64,000 bases of DNA. Origin: Paracoccaceae bacterium (lineage in GTDB: Bacteria > Pseudomonadota > Alphaproteobacteria > Rhodobacterales > Rhodobacteraceae). A program made the position numbers and the translations under genes. The stretch lies in contig SBGD01000060.1 of NCBI GenBank assembly GCA_006226775.1, positions 124,001-188,000 of the forward strand, given 5' to 3'. The notes beneath the pieces are model-generated. The model searched no databases. It was not told where the DNA came from and saw only the letters and a program-made list of their open reading frames with translations. Below are positions 29,416-38,460 of this stretch, one piece after another (position 1 is the first letter of the stretch; each line of letters opens with the position of its first letter).

Positions 29416-30075
29416 ATGAACTCGCCCCTGCTCCAGCTTCTTGTCCTCGCTGGGATCGCCGTATTCCTGATCTTGCGGCTGAAATCCGTGCTGGGCACGC
29501 GCGACGGTTTCGAAAAGCCGCCGCTGCCGCGTGGGGCGACGTCTTCGGACAAGCGCCGCGACTTCGAGGTGATCGAAGGCGGCCCCGATCCCGACATCAC
29601 CGATCACGTCGAGGATGGCACCCCGACCGCCCAGGCGCTGACCGAGATGAAGCGGGTCGAGCCCGATTTCAGCGTCTCCGACTTCATGGCCGGCGCGCGC
29701 GGCGCCTACGAGATGATCCTGATGGGGTTCGAGCGCGGCGACCTGGCCGAGATCAAGCCGTTCCTTGCCGAAGATGTCTACGAGAGCTTTGCCGAGGTGG
29801 TCGAGGCGCGCGAGGCCCAGGGCCTGACCATCGAGGCCGAATTCGTCGGCGTGCGCGAATTGACGCTGCACGGCGCCACCTTCGACAAGGCCAGCGACCG
29901 GGCCGAGATCACCATGCGGTTCATCGGCGAGATGACCCAGGTGGTGCGCGACAATTCCGGCGAAGTGATCGAGGGCAGCCCGACGCAGGCGAAGAAACAG
30001 AAGGACATCTGGACCTTTGCCCGCACCATGGGATCGAACGATCCGAACTGGGTGCTCGTGGCCACCGATGCGTGA
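29416..30075 (+). CDS. Tim44/TimA-family putative adaptor protein
   Basis: 219 residues from ATG 29416, with ATGAGG at 29405-29410 as ribosome site. A single N-terminal membrane span (about 5-25, LLQLLVLAGIAVFLILRLKSVLG) is followed by the linker DGFEKPPLP and a soluble Tim44-like domain from about residue 85 (FSVSDFMAGARGAYEMILMGFERGDLAEIKPFLAEDVYESF). The family is widespread in alphaproteobacteria and is related to mitochondrial import subunit Tim44. Its bacterial role is unclear. It starts a unit with mltA and smr and is divergent from fxsA. Confidence 0.85.
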   Translation: MNSPLLQLLVLAGIAVFLILRLKSVLGTRDGFEKPPLPRGATSSDKRRDFEVIEGGPDPDITDHVEDGTPTAQALTEMKRVEPDFSVSDFMAGARGAYEMILMGFERGDLAEIKPFLAEDVYESFAEVVEAREAQGLTIEAEFVGVRELTLHGATFDKASDRAEITMRFIGEMTQVVRDNSGEVIEGSPTQAKKQKDIWTFARTMGSNDPNWVLVATDA

Positions 30076-30084
30076 CCGGGTGCC

Positions 30085-31122
30085 ATGCGGAGGCTTCTTA
30101 CCCTATTCGGTCTGATCGGCCTGACCATGGGTCCCGCCCCCGCATCCGCCGAGATCCACTATCACGTCCTGTCCTTCGACCAGCTTGAGGGCTGGGCCGA
30201 GGACGATCACGACGCCGCCCTCAAGGTGTTCCGTGAAACCTGCATCGACATGCGCGGGCCGGACTGGAAATCGCTTTGCGCCTTTGCCCATGACGTCAAG
30301 GACGGCAAGGCCTTCTTCGAGTTGATGTTCCGCCCGGTGCTGATCGAGGACGGCGCCGAGGCGCTGTTCACCGGCTATTTCGAGCCGGAGCTTGACGGAT
30401 CGCGGGTGCCGACCCCGCGCTATCGCTTCCCGGTGCACCGGATGCCGCCCGAGGCGCGGCACAACCAGCCCTGGCTCAGCCGCCGCGACATCCTGACCTC
30501 CGGCGTGATGGAGGGCCGCGGTCTCGAGATTGCCTGGGTCGATGACCCGGTCGAGTTGTTTTTCCTGCAAATCCAGGGCTCTGGCCGGATACGGATGACC
30601 GATGGCTCGGTGGTGCGCGTCGGCTATGCCGGCAAGAACGGCCATGATTACCGCTCGGTCGGGCAGGAACTTGTCCGCCGCGGCGTCTATGAGCCGCACC
30701 AGGTCTCGGCGGCGGTCATCAGGAACTGGGTCAAGCGCAACGGGGTGCTGGGCGAGGAACTGCTCTATCACAACCCGTCCTACGTCTTTTTCCGCGAGGT
30801 CTCGGAGGTTCCGGCGCATCGCGGTCCGCTGGGGGCGATGAACCGCTCGATCACCGCGCTGCGGTCGATCGCGGTCGATCCCGACATCGTGCGGCTGGGC
30901 TCGCCGGTCTGGATCGAAAAGGGTGGCAAGGCGCCGATGCGGCGGCTGATGATAGCCCAGGACACCGGCTCGGCGATCAAGGGCGCGCAGCGGGCCGATA
31001 TCTTCTTCGGCACCGGCGATGCGGCGGGCCGCGCCGCCGGGAAACTGCGCGATCCGGGCCGGCTGATGGTGCTGATGCCGATCCAGCGGGCCTATGCGCT
31101 CTTGCCGGAATCGGTGCAATGA
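30085..31122 (+). CDS. mltA: Membrane-bound lytic murein transglycosylase A (MltA)
   Basis: The 345-residue protein has a signal peptide (MRRLLTLFGLIGLTMGPAPASA) without a lipobox Cys, so it is probably periplasmic rather than a lipoprotein. The MltA domain includes FTGYFEPELDGSR (about 94-106), FFLQIQGSGRIRMTDGSVVRVGYAGKNGHDYRSVG and NPSYVFFRE. The C-terminal 3D domain has MIAQDTGSAIKGAQRADIFFGTGDAAG with three conserved Asp. It cleaves peptidoglycan with 1,6-anhydro product. It lies 10 bases after the timA-like gene and its stop overlaps smr by 4 bases. Confidence 0.95.
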   Translation: MRRLLTLFGLIGLTMGPAPASAEIHYHVLSFDQLEGWAEDDHDAALKVFRETCIDMRGPDWKSLCAFAHDVKDGKAFFELMFRPVLIEDGAEALFTGYFEPELDGSRVPTPRYRFPVHRMPPEARHNQPWLSRRDILTSGVMEGRGLEIAWVDDPVELFFLQIQGSGRIRMTDGSVVRVGYAGKNGHDYRSVGQELVRRGVYEPHQVSAAVIRNWVKRNGVLGEELLYHNPSYVFFREVSEVPAHRGPLGAMNRSITALRSIAVDPDIVRLGSPVWIEKGGKAPMRRLMIAQDTGSAIKGAQRADIFFGTGDAAGRAAGKLRDPGRLMVLMPIQRAYALLPESVQ

Positions 31123-31709
31123 CGCGAAAGCGGCGCGTGCGGCCCGACGAGGCCGAGCTTTGGGGCCAGGTCGCGCGGACCGCGATCCCCATGCCGGGCC
31201 GCAAACCCGCAGCACCGCCGCGCCCCGCCCCCCGCACCAAGGAGATCGAGCCCCCGGCCCGGCCCGACCTGCCGCAGTTCAGCATGGGCCAAAAGGCGCA
31301 GACCGCCGCGCCGCGTACCGTGCTGGCGCCGTCGATCTCGGATGAACTGGCGGGCGCGCCGGTGGCGATGGACAAGAAGGCCTTCACCCGGCTCAAGCGT
31401 GGCAAGCTGAAACCCGAGGCGCGGATCGACCTGCACGGCATGACGCTGGAACGCGCGCATCCCGCGCTGATCGGCTTCATCCAGCGCACCGCCGCCCAGG
31501 ACCTGCGGCTGGTGCTGGTCATCACCGGCAAGGGCAAGCGCGCGCCCGACGACGGCCCGATGCCGCAGCGCCGCGGCGTGTTGCGCCACCAGGTGCCGCA
31601 TTGGCTGCGCATGGCGCCGGTCGGCCATCTCGTGCTTCAGGTCAGCGAGGCGCATCTGCGCCACGGCGGCGGCGGCGCCTATTACGTCTATCTCAGGCGG
31701 CGGCGGTAA
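31119..31709 (+). CDS. Smr-domain protein
   Basis: The 196-residue protein has a basic, Pro/Ala-rich N-terminal half followed by an Smr domain from about residue 98 (RIDLHGMTLERAHPALIGFI), then VLVITGKGKRAPDDG and VPHWLR. The LDLH-like IDLHGM and TGKG motifs are those of the stand-alone Smr (MutS2 C-terminal) endonuclease family. Function in alphaproteobacteria is uncertain. ATG 31119 overlaps the mltA stop. The 3' end overlaps the convergent MFS gene by 17 bases. Confidence 0.88.
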   Translation: MTRKRRVRPDEAELWGQVARTAIPMPGRKPAAPPRPAPRTKEIEPPARPDLPQFSMGQKAQTAAPRTVLAPSISDELAGAPVAMDKKAFTRLKRGKLKPEARIDLHGMTLERAHPALIGFIQRTAAQDLRLVLVITGKGKRAPDDGPMPQRRGVLRHQVPHWLRMAPVGHLVLQVSEAHLRHGGGGAYYVYLRRRR

Positions 31710-32937
31710 AGGCGGCGCGCGCCTGGGTGATGCCGATCGCCATCATCACCGTGGCAAACACGAAATACCCGGCAATCCAGAGATACTGCGTCTCGATCCC
31801 GATGCCGACGTCGATCAGCACCCCGGTCAACCCCGGCCCCAAGGCCGAGCCCAGCACCATGACCGCCGCCGCCATCGCCTTGATCGACCCCATGTGGGCG
31901 GTGCCGTAGAACTCGGCCCAGAAGGCATTGGGCAGCGTGGCATTGACGCCGGTGGTGAGCGCGAGGAACAGGAACCCGACCAGCGCCGAGGCCGGAGTGC
32001 CGGCATAGGCAAAGGCGGCAAAGGCCAGCACCATGGGCAACTGGTAGAACGGCATCAGCCGCGCGGTGCCGTATTTGTCGAGCAGCCAGCCCGAGACCAC
32101 CATCGCGCCGACGCTCATCGCGGTATAGATCGGGAAGAGCGCGACGAGGTCGAGATGCGCCCAGCCCTTGACCTCGGCGAAATGCACCTGCTGGAAGAAA
32201 AACGCGGTGTTGAAGGCCGAAGGCCCCAGAAGGGCCGGGATCATGAACCAGAACAGCCGGTGGCGCAGGGTTTCGCCCCGCGTCCAGTGGCGGGCGTTCA
32301 TGCCAAGGCTCTGATCGCTCTCGGCCAGGCTCTGCGGCGTGCGTTCGGTGCGCAAGAGCACCAGCAAGAGCGGAATGCCGGCAATCGCCACCGTCGCCGA
32401 AAGCATCCAGAGCAGGCGCCAGTCCCAGACCGCCAGCAGTGCGACGAAGATCATCGGCAGGAAGGCTTCCGCCACCGAAAAGCCGAGGTGCGCGATCGAC
32501 AGCGCCTTGCCGCGCGAGGCCACGAACCAGCGCGCCATGGCGACCGCCGAGATATGCACCGTCATGCCCTGGCCGGTCAGCCGCAGCGCAAAGATCACCG
32601 CCGGCAGCAACCAGACCGTGGACAGCGCCATCGACAGGCAGGCAAAGGCCAGCAGCACCAGCACGAAAGATCCCAGGACCCGTGCCCGGAACCGGTCGGT
32701 CAGCCCGCCGGCCCAGACCATGACCGCCGCCGACAGCGTGGTGCCCAGAGAATAGATGCCGCCCCACTGGCCATGGCTCAGGTCGAATTCGGCGCGGATC
32801 TCGCCCGCGAAGATCGAGATGAAGAAGGTCTGCCCAAAGCTCGACATGAAGGCCAGAAGCGCCCCGGCGGCCAGCCAGGGCGCGTTTTCCAGCAGAAAAG
32901 ACCGCTCACGCAAATCTCGGCTCCTTTGCACGTGCAT
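31693..32937 (-). CDS. Major facilitator superfamily transporter
   Basis: The 414-residue protein has about 12 hydrophobic segments in two halves. The loop 2-3 motif is degenerate (AGGLTDRFRARVLG) and an N-terminal FGQTFFISIFAGEIRAEFDLSHGQWG resembles MFS carriers of small organic acids. No substrate can be named. An AGGAG at the start of this frame lies 6 bases before TTG 32913, so the true protein may be 8 residues shorter. It is just downstream of the polysaccharide export gene but a functional link is not evident. Confidence 0.85.
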   Translation of the reverse strand: MHVQRSRDLRERSFLLENAPWLAAGALLAFMSSFGQTFFISIFAGEIRAEFDLSHGQWGGIYSLGTTLSAAVMVWAGGLTDRFRARVLGSFVLVLLAFACLSMALSTVWLLPAVIFALRLTGQGMTVHISAVAMARWFVASRGKALSIAHLGFSVAEAFLPMIFVALLAVWDWRLLWMLSATVAIAGIPLLLVLLRTERTPQSLAESDQSLGMNARHWTRGETLRHRLFWFMIPALLGPSAFNTAFFFQQVHFAEVKGWAHLDLVALFPIYTAMSVGAMVVSGWLLDKYGTARLMPFYQLPMVLAFAAFAYAGTPASALVGFLFLALTTGVNATLPNAFWAEFYGTAHMGSIKAMAAAVMVLGSALGPGLTGVLIDVGIGIETQYLWIAGYFVFATVMMAIGITQARAAFTAAA

Positions 32938-32968
32938 CCGTGCGCAGGGGCCGGTTTGCAGGTTCAGG

Positions 32969-34105
32969 TCAGTTGCTCAAGGTGTTGGACGTATTCACAA
33001 CCTGGGCTGTCGTCCCCAGCGCCGATCCGAAGAGCGACATGATGGTGCGGACGGCGACAATCGGCGATTCGGTCGCAAGGACCGTATCGTTCGGGTTTAT
33101 CAGGAAATTCCGCGCCGCAAACAAGCCGTCAGCCGAGGTCAGGTCGAGCGCGAAGATCACATGCGGCTTGCGCGGGCCATTCAGCGGCTCGGCCACCACG
33201 TGTTTGGCGGGATATTCGCGCAGCACGAGAATGCCCTTGGGATCGGCGCGATCGTCGTTCAGCCCGCCCATCAGCGACACCGCTTCCAGCGCGGTGACGT
33301 ATTCCTTGGGGAAATAGATCAGGTCTTCCGCCCCCGAGGCCCCCAGCGCGGTAAAGGCGCGGTCGTCCTGTTGCACGATGATCTTGTCGTCGCCGCGCAG
33401 GCGGGTGTTCTTGTCGGGGTTCTCGAACAGGTCCTTGGCGGGGATCGAATAGGTGCTGTTGCCGCGCTGCACGCTCACCAGCGGGTTGCGCAGCGTTTGC
33501 GATATTCCCCCGGCCGAGGCCAGAACGCTGAGGATCGAGGTGTCGCGGGTGGGCAGCGGATAGGTGCCGGGGCTGGCAACGCCGCCGACGACCGAGACCG
33601 AGTTGATGACGCCCGGCGTCGTGGTCAGCTGTACCTGCGCATCGGGGGCAATCGGCGACAGCTCGCTCTGGATGCGGCTCCGGGCGCCACCGGCGGTCAA
33701 CCCGTTGATCACCACGTTGCCGACGTAAGGTACGAAAATTGTCCCGTCAGGTGCCACCACCAGGCCGTCCATCACCGTGACGTTGCTGCCCACCGGGGTC
33801 AGCAGCGAATTGGCCTGGTTGTCCCAGATCCGCAGGTTGACCTGGTCGCCCACGCGCAGCACCTGGCTTTGCGGACCGCGGCTGGCCTTGATCCAGTGGA
33901 ACGAGCCGCTCCAGCCGGTGACCGGCCAATGGCTGATCAACTTGGCATTGTGGCGGGTGACCGGCAGCACCTGGAACTGCGAGTTCTCGATCTTGGCTTC
34001 GCGGGTGACTTCGCGCTGCAACGCGGCGCCGCGGGGCAGACTGCCGCAGGCGGACACTGCGAAGATCAGCACGATCGATAAAACGCGCACCAAGCCTGTC
34101 ACCAC
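32969..34105 (-). CDS. Polysaccharide export outer-membrane lipoprotein (OPX, Wza/GfcE type)
   Basis: The 378-residue protein starts at GTG 34105 with a lipoprotein signal ending IFAVSAC (lipid Cys20). The export domain includes LRVGDQVNLRIWDNQ (about 84-98), APDGTIFVPYVGNVVINGLTAGGARSRIQSEL and SLBB-type repeats with VSVVGGVASPGTYPL, then ILSVLASAGGI. OPX proteins form the periplasm-to-surface channel for capsule or exopolysaccharide. No Wzc co-polymerase kinase is in the window. Divergent from the SDR/phosphoglycosyltransferase genes by 82 bases. Confidence 0.92.
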   Translation of the reverse strand: MVTGLVRVLSIVLIFAVSACGSLPRGAALQREVTREAKIENSQFQVLPVTRHNAKLISHWPVTGWSGSFHWIKASRGPQSQVLRVGDQVNLRIWDNQANSLLTPVGSNVTVMDGLVVAPDGTIFVPYVGNVVINGLTAGGARSRIQSELSPIAPDAQVQLTTTPGVINSVSVVGGVASPGTYPLPTRDTSILSVLASAGGISQTLRNPLVSVQRGNSTYSIPAKDLFENPDKNTRLRGDDKIIVQQDDRAFTALGASGAEDLIYFPKEYVTALEAVSLMGGLNDDRADPKGILVLREYPAKHVVAEPLNGPRKPHVIFALDLTSADGLFAARNFLINPNDTVLATESPIVAVRTIMSLFGSALGTTAQVVNTSNTLSN

Positions 34106-34187
34106 GATTTCCCCCGAATACCGCTGTTTGTTTTGACAAACTTTCTAGCCGCTCTTGACGGTGATAAACAGTCCGGGAATCCAATAA

Positions 34188-35051
34188 ATGAGATGGTTTG
34201 CACTGGTGTCACGGCCCGGACGGAAAAAAACCCTGCTTGTTCTTGGCGCCACGGGGCGCGTCGCCCGCTCGCTGCGCCGGGTCTGGGACGAAAAACCACC
34301 TGAAAACATCGAGTTAGTCTGGGTGTCGCGCAGGATGATTCCCGGGGTCGACCTGGTCTGGGCGCCGGGCGAACCTGTGGATTCCCTGCCACAGTGCGAC
34401 GCCGTTTTTTCGCTTTGGGGTCCGGTGGCGGGAGATCGCGCAACGCTGGACATCAATACCACGCTGGCACGCGCCTCGCAGGAGGTGGCGCGACATCGTG
34501 GCGCGGATCGTGTCATTCATGCCTCGAGCTCCGCGGTCTACGCCCCCTCGGCCCAGGTGCTGGACGAGGATGCGCCCTGCGCGCCGCGCAACGAATACGG
34601 CTGCGCAAAGCTGCGGATGGAGCGGCACCTGGCGGCAGAGACACCGACCCCGCTGATCCTGCGGATCGGCAACGTGGTGGGGGCGGGTGGTCTGTTCGAT
34701 GCGCTCTGGCAGGACAAGGAGATTTTCCTCGACCAGTTCGCCGATGGCAGCGGCCCGGTGCGGAATTATGTGGCGCCGACAACGCTTGCGAGGATTGTCG
34801 AGGTGTTGGCGTGCCGCCCGCTTGACGGCGTGCCGCGGGTGATGAACGTGGGGGGGCGGCGGCCGGTGGCCATGCAGGATATCGTGCAGGCGGCGGGGCG
34901 GGATTTCACCTGGCGGCCGGTCCCGGACTGCGAATTGCCGGCAATGGTGTTGAACATGGATCGTCTGAACGCGCTGATCGACCTTGGCGATGACAGCACC
35001 GATCCGGTGCAACTGGTTGACGAATGGCGAAAATATGCGAGTGCGCAATGA
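34188..35051 (+). CDS. NAD(P)-dependent sugar epimerase/reductase (extended SDR)
   Basis: The 287-residue protein has a Rossmann loop VLGATGRVARSL (about 18-29), HASSSAVYAP and the YGCAK catalytic YxxxK motif (about residue 138), with GNVVGAGGLFDAL following. It is an extended short-chain dehydrogenase of the kind that modifies nucleotide sugars. The shortened GATGRVA loop and basic N-terminus differ from classical GalE. The stop overlaps the phosphoglycosyltransferase start by 4 bases, tying it to exopolysaccharide synthesis. Specific substrate unknown. Confidence 0.85.
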   Translation: MRWFALVSRPGRKKTLLVLGATGRVARSLRRVWDEKPPENIELVWVSRRMIPGVDLVWAPGEPVDSLPQCDAVFSLWGPVAGDRATLDINTTLARASQEVARHRGADRVIHASSSAVYAPSAQVLDEDAPCAPRNEYGCAKLRMERHLAAETPTPLILRIGNVVGAGGLFDALWQDKEIFLDQFADGSGPVRNYVAPTTLARIVEVLACRPLDGVPRVMNVGGRRPVAMQDIVQAAGRDFTWRPVPDCELPAMVLNMDRLNALIDLGDDSTDPVQLVDEWRKYASAQ

Positions 35052-35677
35052 CCTGGCAGAAACGGATCTTCGATATTGCCAGCGCGCTGTTTTTGCTGCT
35101 CGTGCTTGGCCCGGTCATGGTTGTCATCGCCGCGCTGATCCTGCTGCGCGACGGGCGGCCGGTGCTTTATGTCTCGGAGCGGATGAAAGCGCCCGACGCG
35201 GGCTTCAAGCTGTACAAGTTCCGGACCATGGCGCATTCGTCCGCCGATTCCGGCGTGTCCGGCGGCGACAAGGCGGCGCGGGTCACGGCAACGGGCCGGT
35301 TCCTGCGCGCCAAGCGGCTGGATGAACTGCCGCAATTGTTCAACATCCTGAAGGGCGATCTGAGCTTTGTCGGCCCGCGCCCGCCGTTGCGCATGTATGT
35401 CGAGCGGTTTCCCGCGATCTATGGCGAGGTGCTGAAATCGCGTCCGGGGATCACCGGGCTGGCGACCCTGGTCTTTCATCGGCGCGAAGAGGCGCTGCTG
35501 GCAGATTGCACCACAGCCGAAGAGACCGATTCCGTCTATTCCCGCCGCTGCGTGCCCCGCAAGGCCGAGCTTGACCTGATCTATGCCGCCAACCAGTCGG
35601 TCTGTTACGACCTGAGGTTAATGTTTGCGACAGTTTTTCGCGTTATTCCTGTGCGTGCAGGGAAATCAAGGGGTTGA
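35048..35677 (+). CDS. Undecaprenyl-phosphate sugar phosphotransferase (small monotopic PGT)
   Basis: 209 residues from ATG 35048, overlapping the SDR stop. The N-terminal re-entrant membrane helix RIFDIASALFLLLVLGPVMVVIAALI is followed by KLYKFRTM with the catalytic-core region, then RLDELPQLFNILKGDLSFVGPRPPLRMYVE (about 96-125), the signature of bacterial sugar transferases. Only the catalytic unit is present, with no large N-terminal membrane domain as in WbaP. It would place the first sugar phosphate on the lipid carrier for exopolysaccharide assembly. Confidence 0.92.
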   Translation: MTWQKRIFDIASALFLLLVLGPVMVVIAALILLRDGRPVLYVSERMKAPDAGFKLYKFRTMAHSSADSGVSGGDKAARVTATGRFLRAKRLDELPQLFNILKGDLSFVGPRPPLRMYVERFPAIYGEVLKSRPGITGLATLVFHRREEALLADCTTAEETDSVYSRRCVPRKAELDLIYAANQSVCYDLRLMFATVFRVIPVRAGKSRG

Positions 35678-35846
35678 CATGCCCCCGGATCGGCGGAATC
35701 CCGCCATAAGTGTATCCGAAACCCCGGCGGAGCGTCAGAATGTGGAGAAATCTCTCGGAACAGGGTAAAAGACTCACCGAAGACTGCTAACGAGCGCCGC
35801 ACCTCTGCCAACGCGGGATTTTTGCTCGTCACCTGGGGTATTTCAA

Positions 35847-37733
35847 ATGCTGCATTCCATCCTGGTTCAAATGAGCCGCGGTCAAAAAGCCATTATTCTT
35901 GCTACCATCGACGTGTTTCTCGTCGTCTTTTCCTTTGTCGGGGCGAATTCCCTGCTCTCGGGCCAGGTGCCGACCTACGGGTTGCTGGTGGCCAGCGTGC
36001 CGTTTCTTGCGGTGATGATCCCGGTGGCGCTCGGCCTGACGCATTATTTCGACCTGCACCGTACCAAGCTCATTGCCTATGAGTTGAAAGGCGTGCTTCA
36101 GACCGCCTTCATGGCGATGATGGTGGGCCTGTCGGGGGTGATCGCCAGCGTGATCTACGGCGCGAATATCTCGGTCCAGCTTTTCGTGATCGCCTCGATG
36201 ATCCTGCTGATCACCTCGGCCGGGGCGCGGCTGTTTCTGCGCGAGGTGGTGATTCGCATCTACCGGCGCGGCAACGGGCTGAAACGGGTGCTGATCTATG
36301 GCGCCGGGCGCACCGGACAGCAATTGGCCTCGGCTCTGCTGTCGGACATCGTGCTGTCGGTGGAAGGCTTCATCGACGACAACCCCGGAATGCAGGGGCT
36401 GACGATTGCCGGCGCGCGGGTTCATCCGCCGTCGCGGGTCGAGGAACTGGTCGAGGCGCTGCGCATCGACCGGATCATCCTCGCCATGCCTTCGGCCAGC
36501 GAGGCCGACAAGGCGCGGATCGCGCGGCAACTCAGCCACCTGGCCTGCGAAGTGCATATCATGCCGTCCTTCGCGCAGCTTCTGGTCAACCAGAACGCGC
36601 GCACCGAGACCCAGCCGCTGGATTTCTCGAAACTGCTGGGGCGCAACCATCTCGAGGCGGAATTGCCCGGCGTGAGCGATGCCTACGAGGGCAAATGCGT
36701 GCTGGTCACCGGCGCGGGCGGTTCGATCGGCTCGGAACTGTCGCGCCAGATCGCCATGTGCCAGCCGTCGAAGCTGATCCTGCTGGATCACTCGGAGCGG
36801 CTGCTCTACGAGATCCAGCGCAAGCTGGACACCATCCAGCAAAGCGTCGAGATCGTCTGCATCCTCGGGTCGATCTGCGAGCCGAAGCTGATCGAGCGGG
36901 TGTTCCGCGAACATGACATCGACGTCGTGCTGCACGCGGCGGCCTACAAGCACCTGCCGCTGCTGGAAACCAACGACATCGAGGGGATGCGCAACAATGT
37001 CATCGGCACGAGGGTGGTGGCCCAGGCGGCGCGGGATTTTGGCGCCGAACGGTTCATCCTGATTTCCAGCGACAAGGCGGTGCGCCCGACCAGCGTGCTG
37101 GGCGTGTCCAAGCGGCTGGCGGAAATGCTGGTGCAGGACCTGGCGACCCGCTCGACCAGGACGCGGTTCTCGATGGTGCGTTTCGGCAATGTGCTGGGCT
37201 CGTCGGGATCGGTCATTCCGCTGTTTCAGGACCAGATCTCGCGCGGGGGGCCGGTCACGGTGACCCATTCCGACGTCACCCGCTACTTCATGACGGTGAG
37301 CGAGGCGGTGCGCCTCGTTCTGCTGGCCGGATCCTTCGCGCGTGGCGGCGATGTCTTCGTGCTCGACATGGGCAAGCCGATCTCGATCCGGCGGATTGCC
37401 CGCAAGCTGATCGAGAATTCCGGCCATACGGTCCGCGATGCCGCCAATCCGGGCGGCGATATCGAGATCCTGTTCACCGGTCTGCGCCCCGGCGAAAAGC
37501 TCGAGGAGGAATTGCTGATCGGGTCCGACATGCTGACCACGCCGCATCCCAAGATCCTGCGCGCGCAGGAGCATCACCTGTCGGAACTGGAAATGGCCAA
37601 TGTTCTGCAGGAGTTGCGCCGCGCCATCGATGCGCATGACAGCGCCGCGGTGCATGTGATCGCCGATCGCTGGGTCGAGCGGCGCAGGGTCCGGGCGATG
37701 GCACAGATCGACGGCGACGCCGCGGGGCTCTAG
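35847..37733 (+). CDS. Membrane-bound nucleotide-sugar 4,6-dehydratase/epimerase (PglF/WbpM/CapD type)
   Basis: The 628-residue protein begins with four predicted membrane spans (about 15-125), then a CoA-binding-like Rossmann fold (YGAGRTGQQLASALL, about 151-165). The catalytic domain has VTGAGGSIGSELSRQIA (about 290-306), AAAYKHLPLLE, ISSDKAVRPTSVLGVSKRLAEML and RPGEKLEEEL. In this family the active-site Tyr is replaced and the Lys of VSKR remains. It converts UDP-GlcNAc-type sugars to 4-keto-6-deoxy forms. 169 bases separate it from the phosphoglycosyltransferase gene, so it may have its own promoter. Confidence 0.92.
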   Translation: MLHSILVQMSRGQKAIILATIDVFLVVFSFVGANSLLSGQVPTYGLLVASVPFLAVMIPVALGLTHYFDLHRTKLIAYELKGVLQTAFMAMMVGLSGVIASVIYGANISVQLFVIASMILLITSAGARLFLREVVIRIYRRGNGLKRVLIYGAGRTGQQLASALLSDIVLSVEGFIDDNPGMQGLTIAGARVHPPSRVEELVEALRIDRIILAMPSASEADKARIARQLSHLACEVHIMPSFAQLLVNQNARTETQPLDFSKLLGRNHLEAELPGVSDAYEGKCVLVTGAGGSIGSELSRQIAMCQPSKLILLDHSERLLYEIQRKLDTIQQSVEIVCILGSICEPKLIERVFREHDIDVVLHAAAYKHLPLLETNDIEGMRNNVIGTRVVAQAARDFGAERFILISSDKAVRPTSVLGVSKRLAEMLVQDLATRSTRTRFSMVRFGNVLGSSGSVIPLFQDQISRGGPVTVTHSDVTRYFMTVSEAVRLVLLAGSFARGGDVFVLDMGKPISIRRIARKLIENSGHTVRDAANPGGDIEILFTGLRPGEKLEEELLIGSDMLTTPHPKILRAQEHHLSELEMANVLQELRRAIDAHDSAAVHVIADRWVERRRVRAMAQIDGDAAGL

Positions 37734-37770
37734 GCCCGGAAGGCCTTGGCACGAAGGGGCAGGGCAGCGG

Positions 37771-38460
37771 TCAGAAGCGGATCTGCTGGATCACCGCCTG
37801 GCCATGGGACGGGCCGAACCATTGTTCCGACTTCAGCACCCGGCCAGCGCCGTTCACCTGGTAGGTATTGGTAAAGCTGGCCAACCCGTTGATCTGGGTG
37901 CAATCCTCGGTCATCGTGGTGGTGCGCGGGTTGCCGCCGGTGGGCCCGACCTCGACCTTGCAGCTGAAGTGAAAGCGCACGGTGATGTCTTCGCCGTTCA
38001 GGAACCGCATCTCGCGATGGTTGATGCCGCCGCGGCGCTGCGCGATCATGTGGGGCAGACGCCCCAGGTCCGCCGACATCAGGTCGCCGCCAAGCCCCCG
38101 GCTGCCCCGGGCCAGGCCGTTTTCCAGCGCCACCGTCTGGCGCGCCGAGGTGGCATAGGTCTGCACCGCGCCATTGCGGGCAATCTCGATGATCAGCGCG
38201 TTGGACTTCTTTTCGGGAAAGTCGATCAGCACCAGCGGCTGTTTCGACTTTGCCGCCACCTGCTGGATCTGCTGCGGAGTGATCCGCTGCGGCCCGCCGG
38301 CCGAGCTGCCGCCGATCTTCTGCGCGGCGAACTCGCGCACGTACTTGGTGATGTCGCTGCCCTCGCCGCCGCTGCTGCAGGCGGCCAGCAGGAGGGAACA
38401 GCCCAGCGCGGCAAGCGCGCCGAGGCGTCGGAAGGGCCGGGGATCGGATGTCACGCTCAT
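37771..38460 (-). CDS. YjbF/GfcB-family lipoprotein of exopolysaccharide export
   Basis: The 229-residue protein has a lipoprotein signal ending LLLAAC (Cys28). The mature part contains KQPLVLIDFPEKKSNALIIEIARNGAVQTYATSARQTVALENGLARGSRGLGGDLMSADL, typical of the YjbF family that accompanies group 4 capsule genes. Its ATG region overlaps the stop of the upstream YjbH-like gene (38457-38460), so both are translated together. The exact function of YjbF/GfcB proteins is not known. Confidence 0.88.
   Translation of the reverse strand: MSVTSDPRPFRRLGALAALGCSLLLAACSSGGEGSDITKYVREFAAQKIGGSSAGGPQRITPQQIQQVAAKSKQPLVLIDFPEKKSNALIIEIARNGAVQTYATSARQTVALENGLARGSRGLGGDLMSADLGRLPHMIAQRRGGINHREMRFLNGEDITVRFHFSCKVEVGPTGGNPRTTTMTEDCTQINGLASFTNTYQVNGAGRVLKSEQWFGPSHGQAVIQQIRF

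Noticed and set aside
35674-35700. TTGACA at 35674-35679 as the -35 box of the PglF-like gene
   Set aside because: No acceptable -10 sequence follows at 16-18 bases, and the motif overlaps the stop codon of the upstream gene.
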